Source: Cyclobacterium marinum DSM 745 (GTDB lineage Bacteria; Bacteroidota; Bacteroidia; Cytophagales; Cyclobacteriaceae). From it: DNA of 64,000 nt. The position numbers and the translations under genes were made by a program. Below, piece by piece: positions 1 through 7,896 of the stretch (position 1 is its first letter; each line of letters starts with the position of its first letter). The stretch lies in NCBI RefSeq assembly GCF_000222485.1, contig NC_015914.1, positions 5,376,001-5,440,000 of the forward strand, read 5' to 3'. Under the pieces are notes generated by a model, which was not told the origin of the DNA, searched no databases, and worked only from the letters and a program-made list of their open reading frames with translations.

Positions 1-97
1 CATTTTTTCCTAAAAAGTACTCCTCATTAATTTTTATAATTATTCTTAACTAGTATATTTTAAGAAACGATTTAACTCAACAGGTTTACAGGGATTT

Positions 98-1801
98 ATG
101 GCAAAATATTCTTTTTCTTCAGGCTATCGACCTTTTATATTAATTTTATTATTGGCAATCGGATTTTCCTGTAAGCCACAAAAACACCAAACCGGATTAA
201 TAGGAAATAAGGCCATGGTGGTCAGTGCACACCCCTTGGCATCCGAAGTAGGGAAAACCATTTTATTGAAGGGGGGAAATGCAGTAGATGCCGCCATTGC
301 TGTCCATATGGCCCTTGCTGTAGTGTACCCACAAGCCGGGAATATCGGCGGAGGTGGATTTATGGTCATAAGAGAAAATGATGGGACCGTCCATTCTTTA
401 GATTATCGGGAAAAAGCCCCCATACATGCGAGCAGAGACATGTATCTTGACGCCCAAGGAAATGCCCTGCCTGAAAAAAGTCAAAATGGCCATTTGGCTT
501 CCGGAGTTCCGGGATCGGTAGATGGTATGGTCAGGGCTTATGAAAAATTTGGTTCACTTCCTTGGACTCAATTGATTAATCCTGCTATTCAACTTGCAGA
601 GAAAGGTTTTGAATTAACTGCAAAAGAGGCCGATTTTTTCTCAGATTTCGCTATCAAACTTAAAAATTATTCCTCAGTAGAACCTACGCATTTTACCGGT
701 AAAACCTTTAAAAAAGGAGACCTCTTAATTCAGAAAAACCTTGCCCAGACCCTTACTTTGATTCGAGACAAAGGCAGAGATGGTTTTTATGCAGGGGAAG
801 TAGCCGATCTGATAGTAGAAGAGATGAAAAGAGGTGAAGGAATTATCACTCACCAAGATTTAAAACAATACAAAAGCAAATGGAGAGCGCCCTTAAGAGG
901 GACTTATAAAGACTTTGGAATTATAACGATGGGTCCCCCTAGTGGCGGAGGCATTATTTTGCTCCAGATGTTAGGCACTATAGAAGATTACAAGGTGTCC
1001 AATACCAAAAGTAAATACGGTGAATACCTCCACTTAAAAACGGAAACAGAGAGGCGAATATTTGCAGATCGAGCCGCTTATATGGCAGATTCAGATTTTT
1101 ACCCTGTGCCCATGAATCAATTAATTTCCAAGGAATACTTATTGGAAAGATTTGATAATTTCGACCCTGAGAAAGCTACACCATCATCAGAAATTAAGGA
1201 GGGAAACATCATAAATGAAAGTGAAGAGACCACTCATTTTTCAATTATCGACCCTGCTGGAAATGCCGTTTCAAGTACTACCACCCTCAACGGTAATATG
1301 GGATCAAAAGTGTTGGTAGCAGGTGCAGGTTTTATCCTGAACAATGAAATGGATGATTTTTCAATAAAGCCGGGATTTCCCAACATGTTTGGTGTGCTGG
1401 GAGGAGAAGCCAATAAAATAGAACCTGAAAAAAGAATGCTTAGCTCCATGAGTCCCACCATTTTAGAAAAGAATGGAAGGTTATTTATGGTTGTAGGTAC
1501 ACCCGGTGGGTCCACAATCCCAACATCTGTTTTTCAAACCATTATTAATGTGGTCGAATTTGGCATGGGAATGCAACAAGCAGTTGACCAACCTCGATTT
1601 CATAGTCAATGGAAACCTGATTTAATCAGCTTTGAGAAAAGCTTCACAGACAGGCAGTTATTTGAAAATTTAAGAAAAAAGGGCCATAAGCTTTCTGAAA
1701 GAAATTCAATCGGAAGAGTGGACGCCATATTGGTCCGACAAGATGGCACCTTGGAAGCAGGGGCTGATAAAAGAGGAATGGATACTGCTTCCGGCTTTTA
1801 G
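98..1801 (+). CDS. ggt: Gamma-glutamyltransferase (gamma-glutamyl transpeptidase), lipoprotein
   Basis: Ntn-hydrolase that cleaves gamma-glutamyl bonds of glutathione and related peptides in the periplasm or at the outer membrane. The 567-residue length is normal for the full proenzyme. A hydrophobic leader ends in a lipobox-like GFSC with Cys25, so the protein is probably a lipoprotein. The large-subunit region carries GGGGFMV near residues 84-90. The autoprocessing site is TTHFSIID, with Thr378 aligned to the catalytic N-terminal Thr of the E. coli small subunit. MDDFS (418-422), LSSMSPT (448-454) and PGGS (469-472) follow as in the family. The ATG start gives a complete signal peptide. It stands alone on the plus strand and ends 4 bases before a convergent gene. 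Family assignment is firm; the physiological substrate is not known from sequence. Confidence 0.96.
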   Translation: MAKYSFSSGYRPFILILLLAIGFSCKPQKHQTGLIGNKAMVVSAHPLASEVGKTILLKGGNAVDAAIAVHMALAVVYPQAGNIGGGGFMVIRENDGTVHSLDYREKAPIHASRDMYLDAQGNALPEKSQNGHLASGVPGSVDGMVRAYEKFGSLPWTQLINPAIQLAEKGFELTAKEADFFSDFAIKLKNYSSVEPTHFTGKTFKKGDLLIQKNLAQTLTLIRDKGRDGFYAGEVADLIVEEMKRGEGIITHQDLKQYKSKWRAPLRGTYKDFGIITMGPPSGGGIILLQMLGTIEDYKVSNTKSKYGEYLHLKTETERRIFADRAAYMADSDFYPVPMNQLISKEYLLERFDNFDPEKATPSSEIKEGNIINESEETTHFSIIDPAGNAVSSTTTLNGNMGSKVLVAGAGFILNNEMDDFSIKPGFPNMFGVLGGEANKIEPEKRMLSSMSPTILEKNGRLFMVVGTPGGSTIPTSVFQTIINVVEFGMGMQQAVDQPRFHSQWKPDLISFEKSFTDRQLFENLRKKGHKLSERNSIGRVDAILVRQDGTLEAGADKRGMDTASGF

Positions 1802-1805
1802 TTAC

Positions 1806-2096
1806 CTATCCTATTTTCTTACAAAGCCGCAATAAATGTGGGCTAGTTCCGGGAATTCGCTCAATGATTTTTCTTGCCTCAAGGTCTAGTTTAACCGAAA
1901 CCAAGTACCAAGCAACTGAGCCCTCAAAACTGTCCTTCAATGATGCAATCGCAAGTTTATTTAATTCTTTATAGGAAATTTTTTCCCTTTCGCTCAAGGT
2001 TTTAAGGATAAATTCTTTCATAATGGTGTATTTAGACACCAATATATTTACCCCTTTTTTACCTTCCGGATGCAATGTCAATAGCCTATCTTCCAT
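1806..2096 (-). CDS. Small conserved protein, DUF6958-like
   Basis: A 96-residue soluble protein without signal peptide or membrane segment. It begins with a LHPEGKKG stretch, then a helical middle and an EGSVAWYLVSVKLDLEARKIIERIP segment that looks like a winged-helix or DNA-binding-type fold. The overall pattern (LHPxGKKGV, then EGSVxWY and VKLDLEARxIIER) resembles the family I remember as DUF6958; this is from memory and was not searched. Function is unknown. It converges on the gamma-glutamyltransferase gene with 4 bases between the stops and has no close co-directional neighbour, so context does not suggest a role. Confidence 0.75.
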   Translation of the reverse strand: MEDRLLTLHPEGKKGVNILVSKYTIMKEFILKTLSEREKISYKELNKLAIASLKDSFEGSVAWYLVSVKLDLEARKIIERIPGTSPHLLRLCKKIG

Positions 2097-2201
2097 GATG
2101 ATAAAATAGATTTACTAGCCCTTCAATCCTAACATTCTTTAAGCTACAAAAAAATATCAAGGGTTACACAGTATTTATCAAACATAATAGACTTATGAAC
2201 G

Positions 2202-3251
2202 CTATTGATTACAATTACTCTGTCCATACTCTGCGGTCAAATAGCGCAAAGCTTCCTCAAATACCAAGTCTGATTGACCGTTAATCGAAGCGACTGTATT
2301 TTTCGCATAAACATCAGGCACATGACCGATACCATCCAAGCTTTCTCCGTTAGGCAACAAAAATTGCTGAATGGAATAAACATACCTCCACCCATTGGGA
2401 AGAAAGCGCATATTACTTACAGTAGAAAAATCGCCGGCAGTGGTGTCTCCTATTTGTGTAACATGCTCAAAAGCCTTCATGTGTAACAAGAAAACTTCTC
2501 CTGCACTGATGGTTTTTCTATCTGTAAGCACAATTACAGGCTTGGTATAAGAATGATTGCTATCAAATTGAGTATGGTATATATTCTTCTCATCAAAATC
2601 ATTATATCCTCTCCCATTTCGAGTCTGTACACTATATATTTCATGTACTCCATCCGAAAAGGCTTTCGCAATTCTTGCTGAATACCTGTCTTCTCCGCCA
2701 CTGTTTTGTCTTATGTCCAAAATAATGGCCTCAGTATTATCAAATTTTTTAACTATTTCATCAATTACCGAAGGGTTACTGCCCCCCATCGACCCCAAAT
2801 AGATGTAACCTACATTCTTGTCTTTGACTTGCCCAAACAAGAGTTCGTCTTCTGATGTTTCCTCAATTTTGCTGTCTATGTATTTTGATATCAGCAAGTC
2901 AGCACTAAATTCCGCAGTTGACTGTTCATTAAGCGCATAACCTGACTTATACCTCGTATTGCCATTATAAAGGGTAGTGTGACTGTCGTCTAAATGTTCC
3001 ACCATTTCCGTCACTATTTCCCAAAGTTCCTCATTGGAAAGCTTATCGGTGACCTGTGGGCGATAATTTTGGTACAACTCTTTCCAATTTATTCCCCTTA
3101 CCTCAAATAGGCTATAATGCTGGTCAAAATCATTCCATAAGATTTCAAAATTATTTGTTGGACTATTGGGTTCAGCTTCTCCTAAAAATGTTTCTTCACA
3201 GCCAAAGCTTAGGAAAGAAATAACAATTAAATAAAGAAAATTCTTCACCAT
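2202..3251 (-). CDS. S41-family peptidase (tail-specific protease-like), lipoprotein
   Basis: Secreted serine peptidase of the S41 (C-terminal processing/IRBP-like) group. The frame is open from an ATG at 3320, but the signal peptide begins at the ATG at 3251, so I chose that start: a hydrophobic run follows, ending in SFGC with lipid-anchored Cys18. The catalytic core shows the family beta-strand LDIRQNSGGE and then ISAGE, whose Ser (residue 249 from the chosen start) is the expected nucleophile. The Lys that follows in CtpA-type enzymes (TxGK) is Asp here (TTAGD), so the dyad must differ from CtpA. The N-terminal helical region with DDSHTTLYNG is typical of Bacteroidota members. It lies 74 bases downstream of the beta-barrel-like gene starting at 4102 and is probably co-transcribed with it. 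Confidence 0.88.
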   Translation of the reverse strand: MVKNFLYLIVISFLSFGCEETFLGEAEPNSPTNNFEILWNDFDQHYSLFEVRGINWKELYQNYRPQVTDKLSNEELWEIVTEMVEHLDDSHTTLYNGNTRYKSGYALNEQSTAEFSADLLISKYIDSKIEETSEDELLFGQVKDKNVGYIYLGSMGGSNPSVIDEIVKKFDNTEAIILDIRQNSGGEDRYSARIAKAFSDGVHEIYSVQTRNGRGYNDFDEKNIYHTQFDSNHSYTKPVIVLTDRKTISAGEVFLLHMKAFEHVTQIGDTTAGDFSTVSNMRFLPNGWRYVYSIQQFLLPNGESLDGIGHVPDVYAKNTVASINGQSDLVFEEALRYLTAEYGQSNCNQ

Positions 3252-3325
3252 GGAAATGGCTGAATGGGTTATTAATAATTGACCTTTCTCGTTTTTCAAA
3301 ACTTGTTGATTTGTCACCATACCAA

Positions 3326-4102
3326 TTAAAATTTAAAGGCTATACCGGTAGATGGAACCATTGACAAATGTATGAATTGGTGGACATCTTTTACTTTTTG
3401 AAGAATTAAAGAATAATTGACGTACCAAACCAATCGTGAATTGATTCGGTACCTGTAGCCCAAATCCCAATCTAGACCTAAATATTTACCAAAGGAGGAA
3501 GGCTTTCCTTTTAGCATAATGCTTACGGGGTTATCTTGGTTTTCAATAATGAATTCATCAATACCATTGTAAGGAGGTCTCCCTAACCATTGAAAAATGG
3601 GAATTCCAATAGCAGTTTCTATACCGTGTTTTGAATTAATTTCTTTAGATATTAGGCCTTTAATAGAAAAGCCTTGGGAGGAAGTATAGCTAAAAGCATC
3701 CAAGTCATTCCACTCTAAGAAAAATGCTTTAGTTTCATAAGTACCCCCTAAATAAAAAACCGTGGTGGTGTTTCCAAGGGGTAATTTGGCCAAATACTCC
3801 AATGCTAGGTTTATATTCAGGTAAGAATCAGAATAGCTATTGTTTTCATATACATTCAAGGATCCGGACCCATATTGTAAGGAAACCCCAAAAATATTCT
3901 GTAGCGTTCTCTTATACCCCAAACCAAATTGCATTCCATTGCCTTGTTGATTCAAAGGAGAAAAGACCTCATCTTTAAAGTAATTATTTTGATACCCCAC
4001 ATGTAGCGTAATCTCATTAAAGCTGAGACTATCACTTTCCTCCGCATGTAAATAATTAGCTGATAGTCCAAAGAGCAAAAAATAGATTATCGTTTTTTTC
4101 AT
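3326..4102 (-). CDS. Secreted outer-membrane-like protein, unknown function
   Basis: I do not recognise the family. The 258 residues begin with a clear signal peptide (MKKTIIYFLLFGLSANYLHA). The rest alternates short polar and aromatic-rich stretches (for example LHVGYQNNYF, LGLDWDLGYRYRIN, LVWYVNYSLIL) and ends in a terminal Phe (GIAFKF), the pattern of a small outer-membrane beta-barrel. The S41 peptidase gene follows on the same strand, so the two may be expressed together. A porin-like or OmpW/autotransporter-like barrel is possible, but no specific motif settles it. Confidence 0.7.
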   Translation of the reverse strand: MKKTIIYFLLFGLSANYLHAEESDSLSFNEITLHVGYQNNYFKDEVFSPLNQQGNGMQFGLGYKRTLQNIFGVSLQYGSGSLNVYENNSYSDSYLNINLALEYLAKLPLGNTTTVFYLGGTYETKAFFLEWNDLDAFSYTSSQGFSIKGLISKEINSKHGIETAIGIPIFQWLGRPPYNGIDEFIIENQDNPVSIMLKGKPSSFGKYLGLDWDLGYRYRINSRLVWYVNYSLILQKVKDVHQFIHLSMVPSTGIAFKF

Positions 4103-4494
4103 TTTAAGAAGGAATGATTTTCCCTAAATAATTTCGGTTGGTAATACAATGACAACCTAGGTTGGTTTTACCCTTGCTTGCTATGTTGGTTTTATTTAAA
4201 AAGATCTGTAAAAGTAATAAAGGTAGCTTATACCATTTATAATTTCCTTTAAATCAAAAAGTACAGACTACATTGAATAATTATTGTTTCTATTATATTC
4301 ATGGAGTCATAATAGCTTGTATTGAATTAAAAGGTCATTTAAAAGGGAAATAGTTCTCTTTTAAAAATTGAAGAACCATCAAATTGATTTCAACTCAAAA
4401 AGTTGTAATTATGGATCAATTTTACAGCAATTGATCCATAATTACAGGTGAAGAAATTGTATTTAATGTCACTAAAGCCTAAACTTTTCAGGCA
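4103..4494. other. Intergenic region, 392 bp
   Basis: No reading frame of note. AT-rich sequence separates two minus-strand transcription units. Its only clear structure is the 18-bp hairpin at 4404-4446, listed separately. The part next to 4102 would hold the promoter of the beta-barrel/peptidase pair, but I could not identify a -7 box with confidence. Confidence 0.5.
4404..4446 (-). terminator. Perfect 18-bp hairpin terminator after the ceramidase-like gene
   Basis: Arms 4404-4421 and 4429-4446 are exact reverse complements with a 7-base loop. Read on the minus strand, the hairpin lies about 50 bases after the stop of the ceramidase-like gene and is followed by ACTTTTT. The stem is AT-rich, so it is weaker than a classical GC-rich terminator. 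An inverted repeat bound by a regulator is the alternative. Confidence 0.6.
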
Positions 4495-5937
4495 TTATTT
4501 CTTTAACAAATTTTCAATTGCCTTCATCAGTACCCCTTCCACTTCAGGTGCTACATTTGATACTCGTTGGCTTACCTCATACCCTCCTTTTTCATAGGCC
4601 AAAGTGGTTCCAATATACCCCATTCCAAGATCGCCATAAGCCGCCATGGCTACATACAAATCCGGTCGTGCTGCTTTCGCGGCAAGCTGGTATTCAACAA
4701 AAAGTTCTCCAGGCATATGTAAAAGTCTAGCGTTATTTAAACTTAAACACTTCAAATCAATGGTTTTACCTTCCTGTGTTCTACGCAACCAAGCCATTTT
4801 TCTCGCGATTCCACTATTTTCTATTAACAACTCATTGCTTTCTTTTAACTTTTCTTGCATATTAAACAAGTATGGAGCCGGAGGCAAAGCCACCTTTTCT
4901 ACAGTCCATGAAACATTGGCAGAAGTAATCGGTTCTTTTTTTGTTGCTTCCCAAGCTTCTTCCATTCCCGCAGCTAATCGCTGTGCAAAAATGAGTCGAT
5001 TTTCATGGGACCCATCGTTGTATTTTCCTGCAGCAATATTTCCTCCTGCACCATTGAAATGAACATGAAGAGCATCAGGCACGGCCAACTGCCGAAAGAA
5101 ACGGGCAACACCCACAAAATCAGGATTTGGGATTCCTGTACGGTAATAACTTTGAGGATGGGTGGCGTAATAGCTGAAAATAGCTATCGGTTGGTCTTCA
5201 TTCCAAAAACTAACCAAAGATAATTCCGGATCAATTACTCCTTCAGGTTCAGCACGGATTTTTGCATCTCTAGTTGTAGACATCCTTGTCACCCGAACCT
5301 TTCCATCTGGGCCATAAATGTTTCTATTTGAAGCAACCTTGTCAACAGTACCTTTTCCTAGCCCTAAATGAGTCACCGGCTGGGTTTCATTAAGAGAACT
5401 TTTTACGGCGACAGTTAAATTACGGAGAGCTTCACGAGGAAATGTTCCATCATATTGGCTTGGGTTAATCTTTGCAGGATCTAGTCCTGCTTCTAAAAGG
5501 ATCTGTTCAGCTCCTGAATCAAACCTTGGGGCATCATGCTGGTGCAAAGCATTTACAGCAATCCGTTCTGGAATAGACCCTACAGCTGCAGCTAAGGCTC
5601 TTTTAAAATCATCCATTCCTTCATTTCCTATAGCTAGCCAATCTATGGCACACAATACAATGGGTAAACCTGCACCTTGCAATACCACACCTTTGGCACG
5701 CAACCCTAGATCCCATTTATTAATGGAAACATCGTAAGCCAATGGCATTCCTATTGGTGGAGTAACATCAATATCAAACGTAGAAAGTCGAAGCCCCTCT
5801 TGAATGTTATGTTTGGGAAGCTGCCTGCTTTCTTTGCCGGTACTACCTACTGCTATGGATAGTTGGATAAAAAACAGTAGGGAAAACATACAAAGTAGGC
5901 CACACAACCTTTTATTAAAACCGCTCATAATTTTCAA
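4495..5937 (-). CDS. Neutral/alkaline non-lysosomal ceramidase-like secreted hydrolase
   Basis: 480 residues with an N-terminal signal peptide (hydrophobic residues about 10-30). The mature part opens with the family hallmark FDIDVTPPIGMPL near residue 54, seen in many Bacteroidota and Planctomycetes proteins annotated as neutral ceramidase N-terminal domain. Candidate zinc ligands are His132 and His134 (LHQHDAP) and His260 (YYATHPQ), placed like the zinc histidines of bacterial ceramidase. FNGAGGNIAAGKYNDG (about 294-309) matches the glycine-rich loop near the active site. Length is shorter than true ceramidases (about 650 residues), so the C-terminal domain is missing and the substrate may not be ceramide. 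It lies downstream of the SusD gene on the same strand with a hairpin between them. Confidence 0.82.
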   Translation of the reverse strand: MKIMSGFNKRLCGLLCMFSLLFFIQLSIAVGSTGKESRQLPKHNIQEGLRLSTFDIDVTPPIGMPLAYDVSINKWDLGLRAKGVVLQGAGLPIVLCAIDWLAIGNEGMDDFKRALAAAVGSIPERIAVNALHQHDAPRFDSGAEQILLEAGLDPAKINPSQYDGTFPREALRNLTVAVKSSLNETQPVTHLGLGKGTVDKVASNRNIYGPDGKVRVTRMSTTRDAKIRAEPEGVIDPELSLVSFWNEDQPIAIFSYYATHPQSYYRTGIPNPDFVGVARFFRQLAVPDALHVHFNGAGGNIAAGKYNDGSHENRLIFAQRLAAGMEEAWEATKKEPITSANVSWTVEKVALPPAPYLFNMQEKLKESNELLIENSGIARKMAWLRRTQEGKTIDLKCLSLNNARLLHMPGELFVEYQLAAKAARPDLYVAMAAYGDLGMGYIGTTLAYEKGGYEVSQRVSNVAPEVEGVLMKAIENLLKK

Positions 5938-6004
5938 TATTTTTCATTCAATGCAAAACAAATATTTCTAATTCCCTCAATTTAAGGGAAACTATTGTGA
6001 TGAA

Positions 6005-6033
6005 CAAAGGAGAAACCTGAGGCTTCTCCTTTG
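6005..6033 (-). terminator. 10-bp perfect hairpin after susD
   Basis: Arms 6005-6014 and 6024-6033 (CAAAGGAGAA and its complement) are perfect with a 9-base loop. It lies about 100 bases after the SusD stop on the minus strand. No strong T tract follows, so termination may be partial. It separates SusCD from the ceramidase-like gene. Confidence 0.5.
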
Positions 6034-6133
6034 AAATATAAAACCCAAATTATTTCTCAGCTAAACCTGATATTTTCGGGGATTGAAACCATTAGCTCCA
6101 ATCAAAACCATTCATATTTCTATTGTTGCCTAC

Positions 6134-7852
6134 TTAATAGCCAGTATTTTGAGGAAAATCAGCATCCACATTTAAATCAATTTGTTCCTGGGGTATAGGC
6201 CATCTAAAGTTATGTTCTTCAATGTCTGCTCCGGGAACAAGTGGGTTGTCATTGTATTTCCTAACCCTTTCCAGAAGTTTTCCTGTGCGTCGTAAGATAA
6301 TAAGCCTCCACTCTTCTCCATACAATTCTCTGACACGTTCATCCAACAAGAAATCCATGTCAATTTCTGCAGCAGAGACAGGCGTTGCATTGGCACGTTC
6401 TCTTATCCTATTAACATCTGCTGCTGCCAAGCCATTGTTACCCAATTCTAAATTTGCCTCAGCTCGAATTAACAAGGTTTCAGCAAAACGCAATGCATAC
6501 CAATCCTTGTGCGTAATACCGCCTCCTGAACGGTTTGGCTGTAAGAAATAATTTAATGGATCAGTAAATTTAGTATGAATAGGGAAAATAATTTTACAGG
6601 TATCTGCAATTGGATCAGGCCTTGGAGGATCGTAAAGACTGAAGTCAATTTTTTGTTTGTCGAAAGCGGACTCAGGATTGTCAAAATAAAAATTACGTTT
6701 TAAGTTATGTTCAGCATTCCTAACATCAATGTCCCAATTGTCTTTCCATATATCATAATAAACCAGACTGGTTCCTCTGCCATTTGCAGTTGGCCGTCCC
6801 AGGCTATCGGAATACCCTGTATAAAGACCATTATACAATTCACCTTGAAATCCTTTTTTTCCATCAGGAGTAAGCCCAATATCAAAGTAACGTGGTCCAA
6901 AAATATAGGCACTTGCAATCTGACCTCCACCAATGATAAAAGGCTCCACTTGAATTACCCACATGGCTTCAGTATTTTCCGGAAGGTTATGGTTTCCAAA
7001 ACCAAAAAGGTCAAAATACACATCTCCAGAGCCCCATACATCATTTCCAAGTTTTGTTCCAAAACGCTCTTGCATCAAATCGTAATCATAATCTTCAATA
7101 ACTTTCGAAGCTGCATCTACGGCATTTTGGAAATCATCTTGTTCGAGGTAGGTCTCTGCCAAATAGTGCCATGCAGGCCCTTGTGTAATTCTTCCGGGGG
7201 CATCTTCTTCACCCGGTTTTGGTAAATTATTTGCTGCAAATTGAAAATCTTCAACCATCAGGTCGTGGATGTCTGCTACCGGATTTCTAATAAAATCTGC
7301 TTTGGCTGAATTTATCGGTTCCGTCAATAAAGGAATATCCCCATAAGTGGAAACCAAATACCTATAAGCAAATCCTCTAAAAAAGCGGGCTTCTGCTATG
7401 TATTTACTTTTACCGGCTTCTCCATCCGAAAAAGCTTCCGGATCGGCACTTTCTACCCTATCGATCAAAACATTAGCCCATTGAATAATTTCAAAACCAA
7501 CATTCCATGTAGCGATCACATTTCTCCATACCGGTGTCATGTCCGCATAAGAATTTAAATAAGAACCGCCGGGACCCGGGGTTTCACCATTGTATCCCAA
7601 ATCCGAACCATGAGTGGCCCAGTTCATTACACCAAATTCACCAAATGAATAGTAGGCAGAACGAACACGGTCGTGTAAGGCAGTGATCCCCTGCAAAGCT
7701 CCTGCCTCAGTTAAATAGGCATTATCCGGAGAAAGAAAATCGAGAGGTTTCTCGTCCAAAATATCATCATTACAGGACGGAAATATAAACAGCACAATCG
7801 CAGCCATCAATAAAGATTTAACTGCAAGATTTTTTATATTTATCTTCATCAT
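6134..7852 (-). CDS. RagB/SusD family nutrient-binding outer-membrane lipoprotein
   Basis: SusD-like surface lipoprotein that captures substrate over its partner SusC channel. The 572 residues start with a hydrophobic leader ending in FPSC (Cys27), followed by the typical NDDILDEKPLDFLSPDN. Helical TPR-like segments (for example KYIAEARFFRGFAYRYLVSTYGDIPLL about residues 148-178, and AWHYLAETYLEQDDFQNAVDAASKVI about 227-253) and the C-terminal DWYALRFAETLLIRAEANLELG plus LLDERVRELYGEEWRLI are family signatures. It ends with WPIPQEQIDLN, the usual SusD C-terminus. It lies 44 bases downstream of the SusC gene in the same operon. The ligand cannot be told from sequence; the neighbouring ceramidase-like enzyme and sulfatase are only hints. 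Confidence 0.96.
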   Translation of the reverse strand: MMKINIKNLAVKSLLMAAIVLFIFPSCNDDILDEKPLDFLSPDNAYLTEAGALQGITALHDRVRSAYYSFGEFGVMNWATHGSDLGYNGETPGPGGSYLNSYADMTPVWRNVIATWNVGFEIIQWANVLIDRVESADPEAFSDGEAGKSKYIAEARFFRGFAYRYLVSTYGDIPLLTEPINSAKADFIRNPVADIHDLMVEDFQFAANNLPKPGEEDAPGRITQGPAWHYLAETYLEQDDFQNAVDAASKVIEDYDYDLMQERFGTKLGNDVWGSGDVYFDLFGFGNHNLPENTEAMWVIQVEPFIIGGGQIASAYIFGPRYFDIGLTPDGKKGFQGELYNGLYTGYSDSLGRPTANGRGTSLVYYDIWKDNWDIDVRNAEHNLKRNFYFDNPESAFDKQKIDFSLYDPPRPDPIADTCKIIFPIHTKFTDPLNYFLQPNRSGGGITHKDWYALRFAETLLIRAEANLELGNNGLAAADVNRIRERANATPVSAAEIDMDFLLDERVRELYGEEWRLIILRRTGKLLERVRKYNDNPLVPGADIEEHNFRWPIPQEQIDLNVDADFPQNTGY

Positions 7853-7896
7853 TTTTTATATTTTTCAGGTTTTACTTAATGAAATAAGTTGAACGC

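Noticed and set aside
3252..3320. Upstream ATG at 3320 for the S41 peptidase
   Set aside because: It would put 23 polar residues before the signal peptide and destroy the lipoprotein leader.
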